Translations under genes and position numbers: made by a program
Shown: positions 45,340-57,633 of the stretch, piece by piece
How the letters are laid out: each line of letters starts with the position of its first letter
How positions within the stretch are numbered: the stretch's first letter is position 1
Notes under the pieces: model-generated
What the model saw: only the letters and a program-made list of their open reading frames with translations
Database searches by the model: none
What the model was told of the DNA's origin: nothing
Assembly: GCA_039707465.1 (NCBI GenBank)
Contig: CM077644.1
Location: 221,793,962 to 221,857,961 of the forward strand
From: Rhabdophis nuchalis
Taxonomy: Eukaryota > Chordata > Lepidosauria > Squamata > Natricidae
Direction of reading: 5' to 3'
DNA: 64,000 bases

Positions 45340-46800
45340 CTTGGTTCTACCACCACTTTTGTTTTTAAAATGTGCTTTTGAAAACTGATCATTTTGTAGC
45401 CAAACGTTGTCAAAATGATCACCGAGTTCACAGACTACACGATCTTGATCTTAAATCAATAAGTTCAGAGCACCCTTATTAAAAAGGTGGGGGAAAGGCC
45501 ATTGAGATCTTTACACTCACTGCAGGAATCCCATTTTAAAGCCTTCACAGACAATATTTATTCATTTTTTGTTTGAAGAGAAGTTCACGAAAGGGAGCCC
45601 ATCGATTTGCTACACAATTAGTATGCTACTGAAGTATTCTTACAGTTGGGCTGTTTTTACATAGATGTAAGTAGAATTTGCTTTCCTGCTCCTTAAAACA
45701 TTTTTTTCTGCACTGTAGAATGGTAGAAACTGGTCCTGCCTCCCTTTAATGTGACACATCTGTAGGCAGATGAAGACTGAGAAAGTATCTCACATTCATT
45801 CTCCTTTCTCAAGAGTAAATAGACATTCTAGGTCTCCCAATCTCCCCTAATAGGTCTTAGTTTCAAGAATATAATGGTGAAAAGAGCTGCATTGCAAATG
45901 GCTCTTTACTGTATGTAAGAAGGTTTCTCTCCTAGTTGACACTCCAGAATAATTCATTAATAACAGTAATGAAAATAAATATTCCTAAACTATTAAAATC
46001 TATTTGCTCAGTGAGAATTAGATACAGACGATGTAAAATCAAGAATTGCAAAAATTTGCAAAAAATTTAGAAAACAGCTTTTCTAAATACTACAAATTAT
46101 ATGGACTGTAAAATTGATGATACCCTCTCTGTTTGGCCTAAAACTGCTGACTCTTTCTGCATGGGTTCTTATACAGCTGCTGGGTGCCACTGTTTCCTAT
46201 TTTTGCTGTTCTTCAGACTTGTAATTGCTTAGTTGGAACATTGTGCTTACTTGTGTGTGTTTATAGAAATCCCACAGAATTCTGTACCTTAAATATCAAG
46301 AAAATCCATTGTGTTCCCCTTCTCATGAAAGTAAACATTACTATTTTCAGTACTGTAATCTCATCCATGCTTAGACAAATTAAAGTAAGTTGCACCGATC
46401 ACTTTAAAGAGGGTGGGTTTTTCTTCTATTAATCATATTCTGATTCAATAATGAAATTCAGAAGCTCCAAAGCAGAATATAAGCATCTTTCTGACTGGGT
46501 TCTCCAGCGAAAGTCGTATTGCTTCCAATATTGAAAGCCATCAGTACTAAAAAGCACTGGTAGCTTTATTTTCCATCAATCTGTCTAACCAATTCATTCA
46601 GATATAAAATTGGGAAATCATTCCATTTTCTAGAAAAAAAATTAATTGCTCATTCTGCCCCATGTGAATAATGCTTGAAAGAATTTTCAAAATATCTTTG
46701 GACACACTTGGACAACAGCTAAACCAATAAGCTATGTTGCTTCCAAAGGATTCTGATTCAGTGCAAAGAAGAAGACTAGATGATCAGGCTTTAAATGGGA
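45340..46800. other. Intron or upstream sequence, no recognised feature
   Basis: AT-rich DNA without recognisable coding or repeat structure. Confidence 0.5.
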
Positions 46801-46808
46801 CAATTTTA

Positions 46809-47200
46809 CAGGCAGTCCTCAATTTAAAACCACAGTTGAGCCCAAAATTTCTGTTCCTAAGTGAGACATATGTTAAGTGACTTTTGCCCAATTTAAAACC
46901 TCTCTTCTCTCTTCACTCTTAAGTGAATCACTGAAGTTGTTAAATTAGTTACATTATTATTAAGTGAATCTGGTTTCACTTCACTTTGTTTGTCAGAAAG
47001 TCGCAAAATATGATCACATGACCCCGGGACACTGCAAGCACCATATATATGAATCTGGCTTATTTAAGCCTCTGAATTTTGATCATATGACCATGGGGAT
47101 GCTGCAACAGTCATAAGTGTAAAAAAAGATCATAAGTCACTTTTTCAGTTCTGTTGTAACTTTGAACAATCACTAACTGTTGCAAGTTGACGACTACCTG
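46809..47200. mobile_element. TA-flanked MITE (CAGGTAGTCCT family)
   Basis: Begins CAGGCAGTCCTCAATTT and ends AAGTTGACGACTACCTG, with TA at 46807-46808 and 47201-47202. The interior follows the copy at 4790-5153. Confidence 0.78.
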
Positions 47201-47499
47201 TATTTCTTTTCTTGATAAAGAACTCATTATCAACATCAGTAAACAAATACTGTATGGAAATTTTCCTAATCAGAACAAAATCCTTTGTAACTAATGTTAT
47301 TGACAGTTAATGGTTGAGCCAGTAGAATCTCTCATAAAGTATCATACAGTTTATTTATAGTCCAACTTACTTTATTATAGTGAAAGCACATCAACAGCAT
47401 GAGGTCTCACAAATTTGACATCATAGCTTGCGTAACAGTTTTGACTCTCTTAATATAACATCTGCCAAATACGTATATGGATATTAGATTTTAGGAAAT

Positions 47500-47688
47500 T
47501 TTAGCATAGGTGGGTTGTATTTTAATGTTCTTAAATTTTAGTACAGGTTAATTTAATTCGTTTTTAACTTTGTATATATTGTATGTTTTATATGGTTTTT
47601 TAATTTTTCCTGTACACCGCCCCGAGTCCCTTCGGGGAGAGGGGGCGGTTTATAAATCTAATAAATTATTATTATTATTATTATTATA
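47500..47688 (+). mobile_element. L2-like LINE 3' UTR
   Basis: 3' UTR only, stem-loop at about 47616-47650 (a clear CCGCCCC/GGGGGCGG pairing) and an (ATT)n tail. A MITE target site begins two bases after the tail. Confidence 0.82.
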
Positions 47689-47698
47689 GCTCTACTAC

Positions 47699-47823
47699 GG
47701 GGGTGTCAAACTCACAGCCCAAGGGCCGGATGCATAATATGCTGGCCATGCCCAGCCCATTTTAGCGAAGGAGGAGGGGGTGTCACGATACATCATGTTA
47801 CGATGCGAGTTTTACATTCCTCC
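47699..47823. mobile_element. hAT-type MITE (GTCAAACTC family)
   Basis: Same family as 3574-3705. The flanking tctactac (47691-47698) and tctagtac (47824-47831) match at 7 of 8. Confidence 0.7.
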
Positions 47824-48258
47824 TCTAGTACAAGGAGTTGAGTAAGTCCTTATTTTGAGATGGCACAAAGTGAAAAATATAGCATATTATGTTATTCAAA
47901 AGAAATACTTTGGCTTGACTGATTGAATGATAAACTGAAAGAAGATGGTATAAAATATATGAACAATCAGTCACGCACTGAAGATTGCACATCTTCATCT
48001 TTCTTACAGATTTCTGAGTGACGCTTGGGTGCTGAGTCAAAGGCAATAAATATTTGCATTTTTCACTAAGAATAATTCTCACAGCTAGCTCATCCATGTG
48101 ACTTGACCACAAATGAGCTAAACAGCAAATATCATTTGTAAATTGATGCTTGAATTAGCTTGCTATGCAAACAAAGTGGTGGCAAGACTTTGCAATACTG
48201 TCACCTCTGCTTTGCAAAGTTTCCATTTCAAAACTATCTCACAGTAGATTTTCTTTTA

Positions 48259-48259
48259 C

Positions 48260-48352
<93 letters not shown>
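48259..48352. repeat. (TATC)n microsatellite
   Basis: About 23 uninterrupted TATC units. Confidence 0.97.
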
Positions 48353-48489
48353 ATATTGCATTCCTAAGTCATTCATTTAGATACTTGTCCAATGAAAAGG
48401 TCTTACAAATGCACTTGAAAGAGTTGGCCACAGTGGTAGAAAAAGACAAACGTCTAAAAATCCTGCACTGCAAGTGAACTTGAAAAACA

Positions 48490-48608
48490 GTTAGTGTTAG
48501 GTCAAATGTTGGATAGCCATTTGTCTGAAACGGTATAAGGTTTCCTGCCTAGGCAGGGGATAGGACTAGAAGACCTCCAAGGTCCCTTCCAACTCTGCTA
48601 TTGTATTA
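48490..48608 (+). mobile_element. CR1 LINE 3' end
   Basis: ATGTTGGATAGCCATTTGTC, TTTCCTGCCTAGGCAGG, GGACTAGAAGACCTCCAAGG and CCTTCCAACTCTG, then a degraded ATTGTATT tail. Strongly 5'-truncated. Confidence 0.85.
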
Positions 48609-48914
48609 AGCTTGTATTGTATTATATAAATATTGTTGTATGGCTCTAAACCCAAATACATTCTGCCTCTATAAAATATTTAAGCATCACTTATAACTTT
48701 CTTGTTTACTAACTATATCTAAACAAAGATATGTTACAGTATAATTAGCAAGAATAAATTTCTAGAAAATAATAATACAGACAAAATTGAATGGTGGAAA
48801 CACCTTCAAAGCCACCAGAGCCTAGGCCAATCCTGTGACAAGCTGATACAAGAGACAAGTTGAACTGGACAATTTGGACCAAAAAAGAAAAAAACTGATG
48901 CCTATTCACTAGGC

Positions 48915-49321
48915 CCATAAGCACACGAAGCCCTCTTTGTGGGTATGCGAGCCCTCTCCCCAGCTCAGCTCCACCATCTATACATGCATGCCTCCTGCAA
49001 GCCAGCTGATTTTCGGGTTTCTGCTGCACATATGCAGTGGGCAGGGTGCATGCTGGAGATGTGTGTATATCTGGGGGGAGAGCGTGGTGCCCTTCTCCCC
49101 ATGTCCCATTTTGTGGCCAAGGAGGCTGCAAGGAGGCCTCCTAGGCCTAAAACAGGGTGCCAGGGGCGGGGGTCGTGTACATGTGTGGGGAGCATGGGGA
49201 GAGCAGGGGAGTCATGCTCACATGCGCAGGGTGCACCAGGTGTGTGTTATGCGCTCATTGCATTATGGATGTGGGCACACGTACTTTCTGCATGCAACAA
49301 CGAAAAGGTTAGCCATCACTG
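48915..49321. mobile_element. hAT-type MITE (GTGATGGCGAACC family), left end degraded
   Basis: The right end AAAGGTTAGCCATCACTG is clear. The left inverted repeat is weak. The 8-mer cactaggc occurs at 48907-48914 and 49322-49329 exactly, but if the left end really starts near 48893 this match is accidental. Confidence 0.6.
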
Positions 49322-49379
49322 CACTAGGCACTACATCCTGGTAGTGATATCGATTGATTATAAGAAATAGAAGTAGAGG

Positions 49380-50080
49380 TTTATTTCAAGTAAAACTGTC
49401 AAAAGAAGAAAAGCATGCACTGAATGATTATGTCAAAGACAGCCAAGAGGAAGCACTCATACAAGTTAAAGATGGAATTTATTCAATGTATTGGAAACAA
49501 AACATGAATATTGAAATAATGAAATAAAAACATGAACAAAATGCTAGCAAGGAAAAACATTACATGGTCAATTTCCATAAAAGATCAAGGGCAAAATAGA
49601 TGAAGATAAAACCTGGCAATGGCTTACAATGGAACAAAGAAACTGAAAGTTTGATTTTGGCTGGTCAAGAGCAAACTATTGAATTAATGCAATCAAGGCC
49701 AGAACTGGAAAAAAAAATCAAATGATTCAAAATACAGACTGCACAAAGAAGCAGAAGAAACAGATCATATGTTTAGTTCATGCAAGAAGATCACACAAGC
49801 TGATTACAAATGACATAGCATAGCTGCCAAAATGATTCACTGAACATCTGTAAAAAAATAAATAAATCCTGTGCCAGAACTGTAATGGAAAATTGGTGGG
49901 AACATTTAATTGGAAAATGAGTAGGTTAAAATATTGTGGGATTTCCAAATACAGACTGATAAAAGTCTTTAGATATAACTGCCATTGAACAGAAGAAAGT
50001 GTGGCTAATTGAGATGCAATACCAGAGGAAAATGGAATAGAAGAATTGGGGAAGATCATATCTGAAAACCAAGTGTAGTG
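49380..50080 (+). mobile_element. R4-like LINE, degraded C-terminal segment
   Basis: The plus-strand frames read EEALIQVKDGIYSMYWKQN, then LQWNKETESLILAGQEQ, then a cysteine-containing HMFSSCKK-like segment, in the order of the C-terminal part of R4/Dong-type non-LTR retrotransposons. Stops and frameshifts are frequent. Old and inactive. Confidence 0.55.
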
Positions 50081-50170
50081 TTCTCAGTGGTTACTGGCAC
50101 ACTTGGGTTTCTAAAAAAAATTACTAACCCTACCCCCCCTAAAAACTAAAAATATTGTACAGTTCTATGT

Positions 50171-50303
50171 CAGGCCTGTCAAACTGGCATCTCACAGGCC
50201 AGATATGTCACATGCAGACCATGCCCACCCCAGCTCTGCAAAGACAAAAAACTTCACAATACGTCACAATCCAGCCCGTAACACAATCAAGTTTAACACC
50301 CTG
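50171..50303. mobile_element. hAT-type MITE (GTCAAACTC family), degraded
   Basis: Begins CAGGCCTGTCAAACTGGC, ends AAGTTTAACACCCTG; the interior has CAGGCCAGATATGTCACATG as in its relatives. It separates two R4-like segments. Confidence 0.65.
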
Positions 50304-50519
50304 GTGTATGCATTGCAATCTGTGCATTGACAAAATTTCCAACTCTCAACATTACAACAACCTAGATTCTTGGGAAGAGCTCAAAGGCCAACACTGACTA
50401 AATAACTAGCAGCTGTGATTTTGCTTTGTTGTGTATGTAACAATAATAAGGCATTCAACTCTCATCGTATGACTGGATAATCAAGTCCACAGAAATAACA
50501 GGAGTTAGTAGAAACATCA

Positions 50520-51945
50520 GGACCTTTGTGAAAAGGTCAATGGCACAATGAGTTGCTGGTTAATGGCAGTAAACTGGGAGAGATTAATATCAAAAGAGGA
50601 ATCTTTCCAGAAGACTCATCATCACCACTACTGTTTGTCATTGTATTGAGTCTTCCGTCAACACAAGTTAGGCCATTGTTATCAAAGATCAAAAACATCG
50701 GTCAGGCTATTGTCCCTTCTTTTCATGGACACTGAAGCTCTATGGAAAAACACTGTCTGAAATAGAATCCCTGCTTAAAGCTGTCCGTATATAAAGGGGA
50801 AATATTGCAATGGAATTTGGTCTGGTCAAATACACCACCCTTAGCATCAACAGAGGAAAAAGATTGAAAACTGAAGGGATCAAGATGCCCTGTGGAAATA
50901 ACACCAACAATCTGGATGAAGAAAATCACTACAAATCCCTCAGCATCCTTCAAGCTGACAACTTCAAGCACACAGAAGACAAGAAGAAGCTTAGAAGTGA
51001 ATACATTATGAGAGTAAAGAAGAACTTAAAGTCCAAACTTAAAGGAAGAAGTACTATCGGCAACTAACACCTGGGCCATTCCAGTCATTAAATATGCAGC
51101 TGTAATAATGGACTGAAGTCATACAGAACTAAAAGTCCTTAATAGGAAAACCAGAAAAACAATGACAATGAACCAATGCCCTTTATCCACACAGCAATGT
51201 TGACAGAATCTACTTACCAAGTTGAGTGTGGAATGCTGCAACTGTACCAAACAGTGAAAGAAGAACAAAGGGCATTGTAAAAATATTTGAAGGACAGTGA
51301 AGATGCCCTGAAGCTAGAAGACAGCAACAGACAGCAAATGCTGTCTGTGCAAAGAAACTAAAGGCAGTCCTAACTAGTGGACCACTTAATTAGCTATTGC
51401 AAGAAGATTGCACAAACTATCTACAAATAATGACAAAATGGCACCAATGGTGCATTGGAATTTATGCAAGAAATACCACGTACTTGCTAGCAATAACTAG
51501 TGAGACCATAAAATAAGTAATACGAAATGAAGACGCTGAAATGCTCTGGGACTTTAGAATTCAAACAGTCAGGAACCTGCCACACAACACTCCAAACTTA
51601 ACAACTGTCAATAAGAATGACAAAAAACACTCTGGACAAATGGATGTGGCAGTAGCTGGAGAAAGCAAATGAGAAGAGAAAGAACTGAGATAAATCACGA
51701 AATACAAAGACCTAGAAACAAAAATAGAATGATTGTGGCAAAGGGAAGTAAAAGGTGGTACTAACAGTATTCGGAGCCTTGCATGCAATCCCAAAACAAC
51801 TGGAGCACCGCTTGAAAACCATCAGCATTGACAAAATCACCATTGGACAATTACAAAAGGCAGCTTTACTTGAAACATTTTGCAATAGTACCTTTAACAC
51901 AATCAAACAACAACTGCCTGGTTTGGGGAACGACTAGATAGCTGG
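50520..51945 (+). mobile_element. R4-like LINE, degraded RT to endonuclease segment
   Basis: Frames in order read GEINIKRGIFPEDSSSPLLF (RT, normally GIFQGDSLSPLLF), MEFGLVKYTTLSINRGKR, INTWAIPVIKYAAVI, LNRKTRKTMTM, MLWDFRIQT, then FGALHAIPKQLEHRLKTI and TIGQLQKAALLETF. The last blocks are the C-terminal restriction-like endonuclease region of R4-type elements. Many stops are present, and a segment normally between RT and endonuclease seems to be missing. Confidence 0.65.
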
Positions 51946-52352
51946 ATAAAAATATCAAATCCAATCTAAACAGCCAGATGATTGTGACCAACTGTAATAT
52001 AGGTTATGGAGTCCAGTGGATTTAAGGGGAAAAGGTGCTTTGTAATATTCATGCAGTAGCTGTTGCAACTCTTTAAGCTAAATGCATACTTTCCCAGGAT
52101 CACGTGGATCAGGTAATCTGAGGACAACACAATGCTGTTTTAAAGAATTTCAGACCCTTGTATCCTTGTTATGAGAGTGCCCTCCTAAGGATCCATTGCA
52201 ACTTTTTCCTTTTGAATCTGAAGGGCTGCTACTACTAAATGGCAACACTAAAACGAAGACATTAAAACAGAAGTGGGGTGGGGGTGGGGGGAAGGGGGAG
52301 AAGAAAGGTCACAATCATAGTGGCATCATTGGAAGAGAGAAAGTCGTTTCCC

Positions 52353-53392
52353 ACGACCACTATACCGAAATACCCATCTGGCTATCTACAATGGAAGCTT
52401 ATATACACCCAAATTTAATTAATATGGGAAATATTGTTACATATAAAGAGTTATTGAACAGACAGGGGGAGATTAAAACTAGATTAGAATTGGCATCCCA
52501 AGAGGTACAAGTAGAATGGTGGTCTTATTTACAGATACAATCAAGGTTTGCACAGGACAGAAAGAAGGAAGGTATTGCTAAAGATTACACAGTATTAGAT
52601 ACATTTTTGATAAGAGACAGAAAACAAGCTGATCAAAGTGCTGTATAGATTTTTATTGGAATATAAACTTGAGGAAGAACATGTCAAAGAAACTATGGTC
52701 ATCTGGGCAAAAAATATTGGTTATAATGTGGAATTGGCTAAGTGGGAAAAACTTTGGATAATCAGAAACTAACATTGGCTACGTCGTATCAATAAAATAT
52801 TTATAAGATGTTCTACAGATGGCATCTCCGCCCAGCACGGCTCTCCAAAATGTTTAAAAATTGGCCCCAAATTGTTGGAAGTGTAAAAAAACACCAGGTA
52901 CCTTTTATCATATGTGGTGGACATGCAATGAGGCCAAAAGATATTGGAAAATGATTCAATGATGGTTGGAACAAATGGTGGGAGACCAAATATTGTTTAA
53001 ACCAGAAATTTTTCTCCTTGGCATAATACCGGAGGGGTTTAAGAAAAATGTACTCTATCTAATTATACACGTACTAACTGCAGCGCGCATAAATTTTGCG
53101 CAGTATTGGAAAAAAGAAAATAACCATCAGAACTAGATATAATCAGAAAAGTATTGGCCTGTGCAGAAGCAGATAGGGTCACTCTTGAACTTAAAAATAA
53201 AGGGGAATCAGAATATTTTGAATCTGGAACAGATTTTATGATTGGTATAACACAAGGTGACAAGACTGGCACAAACTGTACATATTGTGATTGGATACTT
53301 AATGGTTGAGACTAATTGTGTATAATGTGAATGTATGGCCACTTCCATTCTGCATTGTTTTAAAATGTAAAAATAATAAAAATATATTTTAA

Positions 53393-53395
<3 letters not shown>
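52353..53395 (+). pseudogene. L1-type LINE ORF2 C-terminal fragment
   Basis: Frames read MEAYIHPNLINMGNIVTYKE, WWSYLQIQSRFAQD, then KMFYRWHLRPARLSKMF, and a [18 protein letters not shown] block (CX2C with H and C spacing) typical of the C-terminus of vertebrate L1 ORF2. Frameshifts and stops are present. The A-rich end is at about 53360-53395. Confidence 0.75.
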
Positions 53396-53455
<60 letters not shown>

Positions 53456-53492
53456 TTAATTTATAACCCGCTCTCTCTCCCAGAAGGGACTC
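53396..53492 (-). mobile_element. L2-like LINE end with (ATT)n tail, about 40 bp
   Basis: On the minus strand: GAGTCCCTTCTGGGAGAGAG, AGCGGGTTATAAATTAAAT, then (ATT)n. Extremely 5'-truncated, and joins the target duplication without a spacer. Confidence 0.75.
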
Positions 53493-53973
53493 GAAAGTCG
53501 TTTCCTACTTTGATCATTTGTCATCTTAGTTCAGATGACAGACAACCCTGCCAGACAGCAGTTCTCCAAAGAGTTTGTCTTTTGTAGAAAAGCTGAGAAT
53601 TAAAACTGCGATATCCTGCTAGCTAATATACACATGATATATGGCTTGCATATACTTTTAACACAGACCTAATATATGGCTAATATAAAGCTCTGACTTA
53701 ATCTCAGCATGGACTTGAAAGGCAATTAATTCTGAAAATATTTCATCTTTAGCGATTTGGAGTTGCTAAAAAACTAGGAAGTGTCCCTTTTGACAAATTT
53801 TTCTTTCTCTTCTCTTTTGGACTATTTTTTTTTTCATCAGGCCATTATGGTCTTTTGTCTCCCAAATTTATTCTACATATCATTTCATAAGATCAATATT
53901 GTTGGGCCGCAGTATATCCATTTTCTCCATATATTTATTCTAGGACTATATGCTGTTGCCATTCCGAGGTAAG

Positions 53974-54299
53974 CAGTGATAGGCTGCAGCCCGTTTGGAC
54001 CGGTTCACCCGAATTGGTAGTCCCAAGCCCCGGTTGGCCCTGCCCACCCGCCCCGGTGCTATCAGGTCTTAGATATCTCACTTTCCAGCTCACTTGTCCC
54101 ACCCCACCTCTTCCGTTCTACTAACCATGGCTGATCTAACAGGTCTGCAGGAAGCCACCCCCATCAAAAAAGCCTACTTTTAGGTGTTGGACGGAAGTGC
54201 TGAAGGCGCGTGTGCAAAGCACGTGTACACAAAGTGGATGTGCCCGCGCTCTCACATTTCCAGCGAACCGGTTGTTAAAGTATGTGCTGCCCACCTCTG
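53974..54299. mobile_element. hAT-type MITE (CAGTGATAGGCTGC ends)
   Basis: The left CAGTGATAGGCTGCAGCCCG and the right GTGCTGCCCACCTCTG are imperfect inverted repeats. The flanking gaggtaag (53966-53973) and gagataag (54300-54307) match at 7 of 8. Inside are GGACCGGTTCACCCGAA and CGAACCGGTTGTTAAAG. Confidence 0.78.
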
Positions 54300-54656
54300 G
54301 AGATAAGTCATTTGAGAGCCCAATTCACTACACTACGGAGCAGAATCAAGAAGTTCTTATGGGTGGAGGGTGGGGTGAAGAGAATCCTGGTATGTCTCTT
54401 TAATAATTTTTTAATAGTTTTTACTATACTCTGCCTTACTGATAGTACATACTGACGATCCCCACTCTGGAATGATTAGCTTCCCAAAGTTGTGACACAA
54501 CCACTGTTACAGCCTTTGAGAGGCATATTAAACTACTTCTCATGGGAGCTCATGTATCCTACCTCTGCCTGTTGAGCGTTGCATTACTGTAGTCATCCAA
54601 AGGGAAATAAAAAGTAAAAAGAAGTAAAAGGAATTTACAAGTTTCTGATTTATAAT

Positions 54657-54770
54657 AATGGATGGATTGATGCATGGAGGGATGGACCGACGGACAGATG
54701 GACGGACGGACAGACGGACGGACAGACAGACGGACGGACGGACGGACAGACAGACAGACAGACAGATATA
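54657..54770. repeat. GGAC/GACA/GGAT tetranucleotide tract
   Basis: An imperfect tetranucleotide run that changes from GGAT to GGAC to GACA units along its length. No spacers or direct-repeat architecture. Confidence 0.9.
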
Positions 54771-55265
54771 GTGAGAGAGAAAGAGAGGGAGAGATGTGAT
54801 CATAGCTAACTGTTAAAGCATAAATAGGTCAGTCTGCAGCAGTAGCATATGAATTCCGCAACTGCGCCACAGAATTGTACAATACAACACTGCACAAAAG
54901 GAAGCAACTTAAGAATCTCAGAAGAATTTAGCACTCCATTTTAAAGATAGACTTTCAAAATGCCACAGACCAAAAAAAAAAAAAAAGCCCACCAAGTTGG
55001 ATGTTTTGAGAATGGAAAAGCACCAGTTTGCCCAAACTTTGATCCATTAAAACGTAACACACAAAAGCTAAAAGTGCACGGGAACAATTATGCAGAAATT
55101 TCTTCACACTAATGAGTGATGCTAATTAGGGTTTCTATGAAAATTTACCCAGATGGACTTTAAAAATGCCAGTATGATCATATAAAGACTTTACAATTCT
55201 ATTGATTCAAAAAAATATTCTGCACATGGCGGAAATGAGCAGAACATATATAAGTTTGTGCGCAT

Positions 55266-55336
55266 ACATCAATCAATCAATCAAATTTTTATTTGTATAC
55301 CGCTCCCTCTCCCCGAGGGGACTCGGGGCGGTGCAT
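55266..55336 (-). mobile_element. L2-like LINE 3' end fragment
   Basis: On the minus strand: stem-loop (CACCGCCCCGAGTCCCCTCG, then GGAGAGGGAGCGG), ATACAAAT, then a TTGA-rich tail (55266-55284). Confidence 0.8.
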
Positions 55337-55481
55337 ACATATGGAATGTGATCAGCTACTTAATACTATGATATTATTCCTTTGATATATTTTCAGCATT
55401 GTGTTAGGTATGATGAATGTTAACACTTGCTGTATCTGATAGGATATAAACAACAGAACAGTTAGCCCTTGTTTAGTGACA

Positions 55482-55677
55482 ACCCCCGCAGGCTAGGTGG
55501 CCAGGGAGTACAGAGCCAGGGCCTGCGGCTGATGTTTTGCAACGCCAGGTCCGTGGTCAACAAAGCCCCCCTCATCCATGACCTTGTGTCAGAGGGGGAG
55601 CCGGACCTGGTAGGAATTGCGGAGACCTGGTTGGGCCACGAGGGAGGACTCCCCCTCGTTGAAATGTGCCCACCAGG
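55482..55677 (+). mobile_element. L2-like LINE head fragment (endonuclease start)
   Basis: Plus-strand piece of the endonuclease domain ([34 protein letters not shown]). It aligns closely with copy B at 25960-26155 and stops abruptly at an (AAT)n run. Confidence 0.85.
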
Positions 55678-56406
<729 letters not shown>

Positions 56407-56408
56407 TC

Positions 56409-56507
56409 GTCACATGACGTATTACAACTTTTTTCTTTTTTGCTATACCGGGGGTGGGCGTGGCCAGCATGTGACGCATCTGGCCTACAGGCTGTGAGTT
56501 TGATTGT
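56409..56507. mobile_element. hAT-type MITE fragment (GTCAAACTC family)
   Basis: Contains GTCACATGACGTATTACAAC and, near the right end, GGCCTACAGGCTGTGAGTTT, as in the relatives. The outer ends are degraded. Confidence 0.5.
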
Positions 56508-56599
56508 AGAGTGACTGCATGTTTTTCCCCCAATGCATGCGTGAAGACTGGTGATTGAAATAACCATTGCTTCCCTATATAATGAGAAAGTTAATAAGA

Positions 56600-57190
56600 A
56601 TGAAAGCAATACCACAGATAGCAAAATTACAGTCTAGTTATGTGCCTGGAAAGATGTTTGGCAGAAGTCTAACTGGAAAAAATAAATGAAGCAATTATTA
56701 GTAAAATTTGAGAAATGTAGATTGTGTCGTGTATGGGTCTGAAAATTAATGTACCAAACATTAAGGAACTCATGCTTCACATAAAAATGCTGATAGAAAC
56801 ACAATAATACATTATTAGGAATAGACAAACATTAGTCAAAAGAAGCAAAAGTTGCTACATACAAGGAACATGTTTCTGCCCACTTTGTTCTATGGAAATG
56901 AGAGTTGGGTACAAGAGGAAATTTGAATTCTGTGGAAATGTCTTGCTTAAGATACATATGTGATAAAATTAGAAGTATTTGAATCAAGAATGAACAAGCA
57001 CCGAAAATATATGGATTGAAAGCAAAAGTGGGTAATCTGCACAAAATAAGTTACGCTGATGTGCTTCAGTCATTTAGAAAAGATGAGGATCAGATTACAG
57101 GACACAAATATGGAAAAAGAGTAAATGGATTGAGAGGAACACAGTAGACTGAAAAAGTCAGGGTTAGAGTTGTTGGAAAAGAAAAGAAAA
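56600..57190 (+). mobile_element. Degraded LINE C-terminal fragment, clade uncertain
   Basis: The plus strand reads FVLWK*ELGT, SVEMSCLRYICDKIRS, GLKAKVGNLHKISYADVLQ and GKRVNGLRGTQ-like sequence, resembling the LRYIC...W...GRV.GLRGRGRP tail of RTE- or jockey-like LINEs. Perhaps the same family as 21310-22180. Confidence 0.45.
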
Positions 57191-57277
57191 AGGTGAGAAG
57201 TTATAGGGTTTTTTTTCTTTTGCTTCGTATTTTTCACTCCTATGAGGTACTCTGCATAGTGTTGCCCATGTCATAAG

Positions 57278-57598
57278 ACAGTGATGGCTAAACATTTTTG
57301 GCTCATGTGCCAAAAGCGTGGGGAGCGCAGGGGGGGTCGTGAGTGGGCGTGCCACACCCATAATGCTATGTGCGCAACCCCCTGCTTTTGGCACACTTTT
57401 TTCACCCTCCCCAGGCTCCAGAGGCTTCTGGAGCTTCCCTGAAGCCTCCAGAGGACAAAAAACGGCCTCAAAAGAGGGCCTAAATCAGCTGGCAGGCACA
57501 CACATGCGCGCTGGAGCTGACAGGGCAATGTCTCGCGTGGCCTAAGAAATTGCTCCACGTGCCACCTGTGGCACCCGTGCCATAGGTTCGCCATCACG
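57278..57598. mobile_element. hAT-type MITE (GTGATGGCGAACC family)
   Basis: Begins ACAGTGATGGCTAAAC, ends AGGTTCGCCATCACG, with a perfect 8-bp duplication gtcataag (57270-57277 and 57599-57606). An interior fold-back CTCCAGAGGCTTCTGGAG lies near 57420. Confidence 0.85.
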
Positions 57599-57633
57599 GT
57601 CATAAGGGATACTTTGTAATACTGTTATACATA

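Larger units (their letters stand above)
52339..53508 (+). mobile_element. Composite L1 / inverted L2-like insertion inside one duplication
   Basis: The 16-mers at 52339-52354 (gaaagtcgtttcccac) and 53493-53508 (gaaagtcgtttcctac) match at 15 of 16. Between them lie an L1-type ORF2 3' segment, an (AAT)n run (53396-53452) and about 40 bp of the L2-like 3' end in inverse orientation. Confidence 0.75.

Noticed and set aside
48259..48352. Possible structured tandem array
   Set aside because: Simple (TATC)n microsatellite.
54540..54600. Possible extra PARP8 exon on the minus strand
   Set aside because: A donor-like GTAGGAT follows a short open stretch, but the peptide has no PARP8 similarity and the acceptor is poor.
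54657..54770. Possible CRISPR-like or regulatory array
   Set aside because: A plain tetranucleotide repeat without spacers, in a vertebrate genome.
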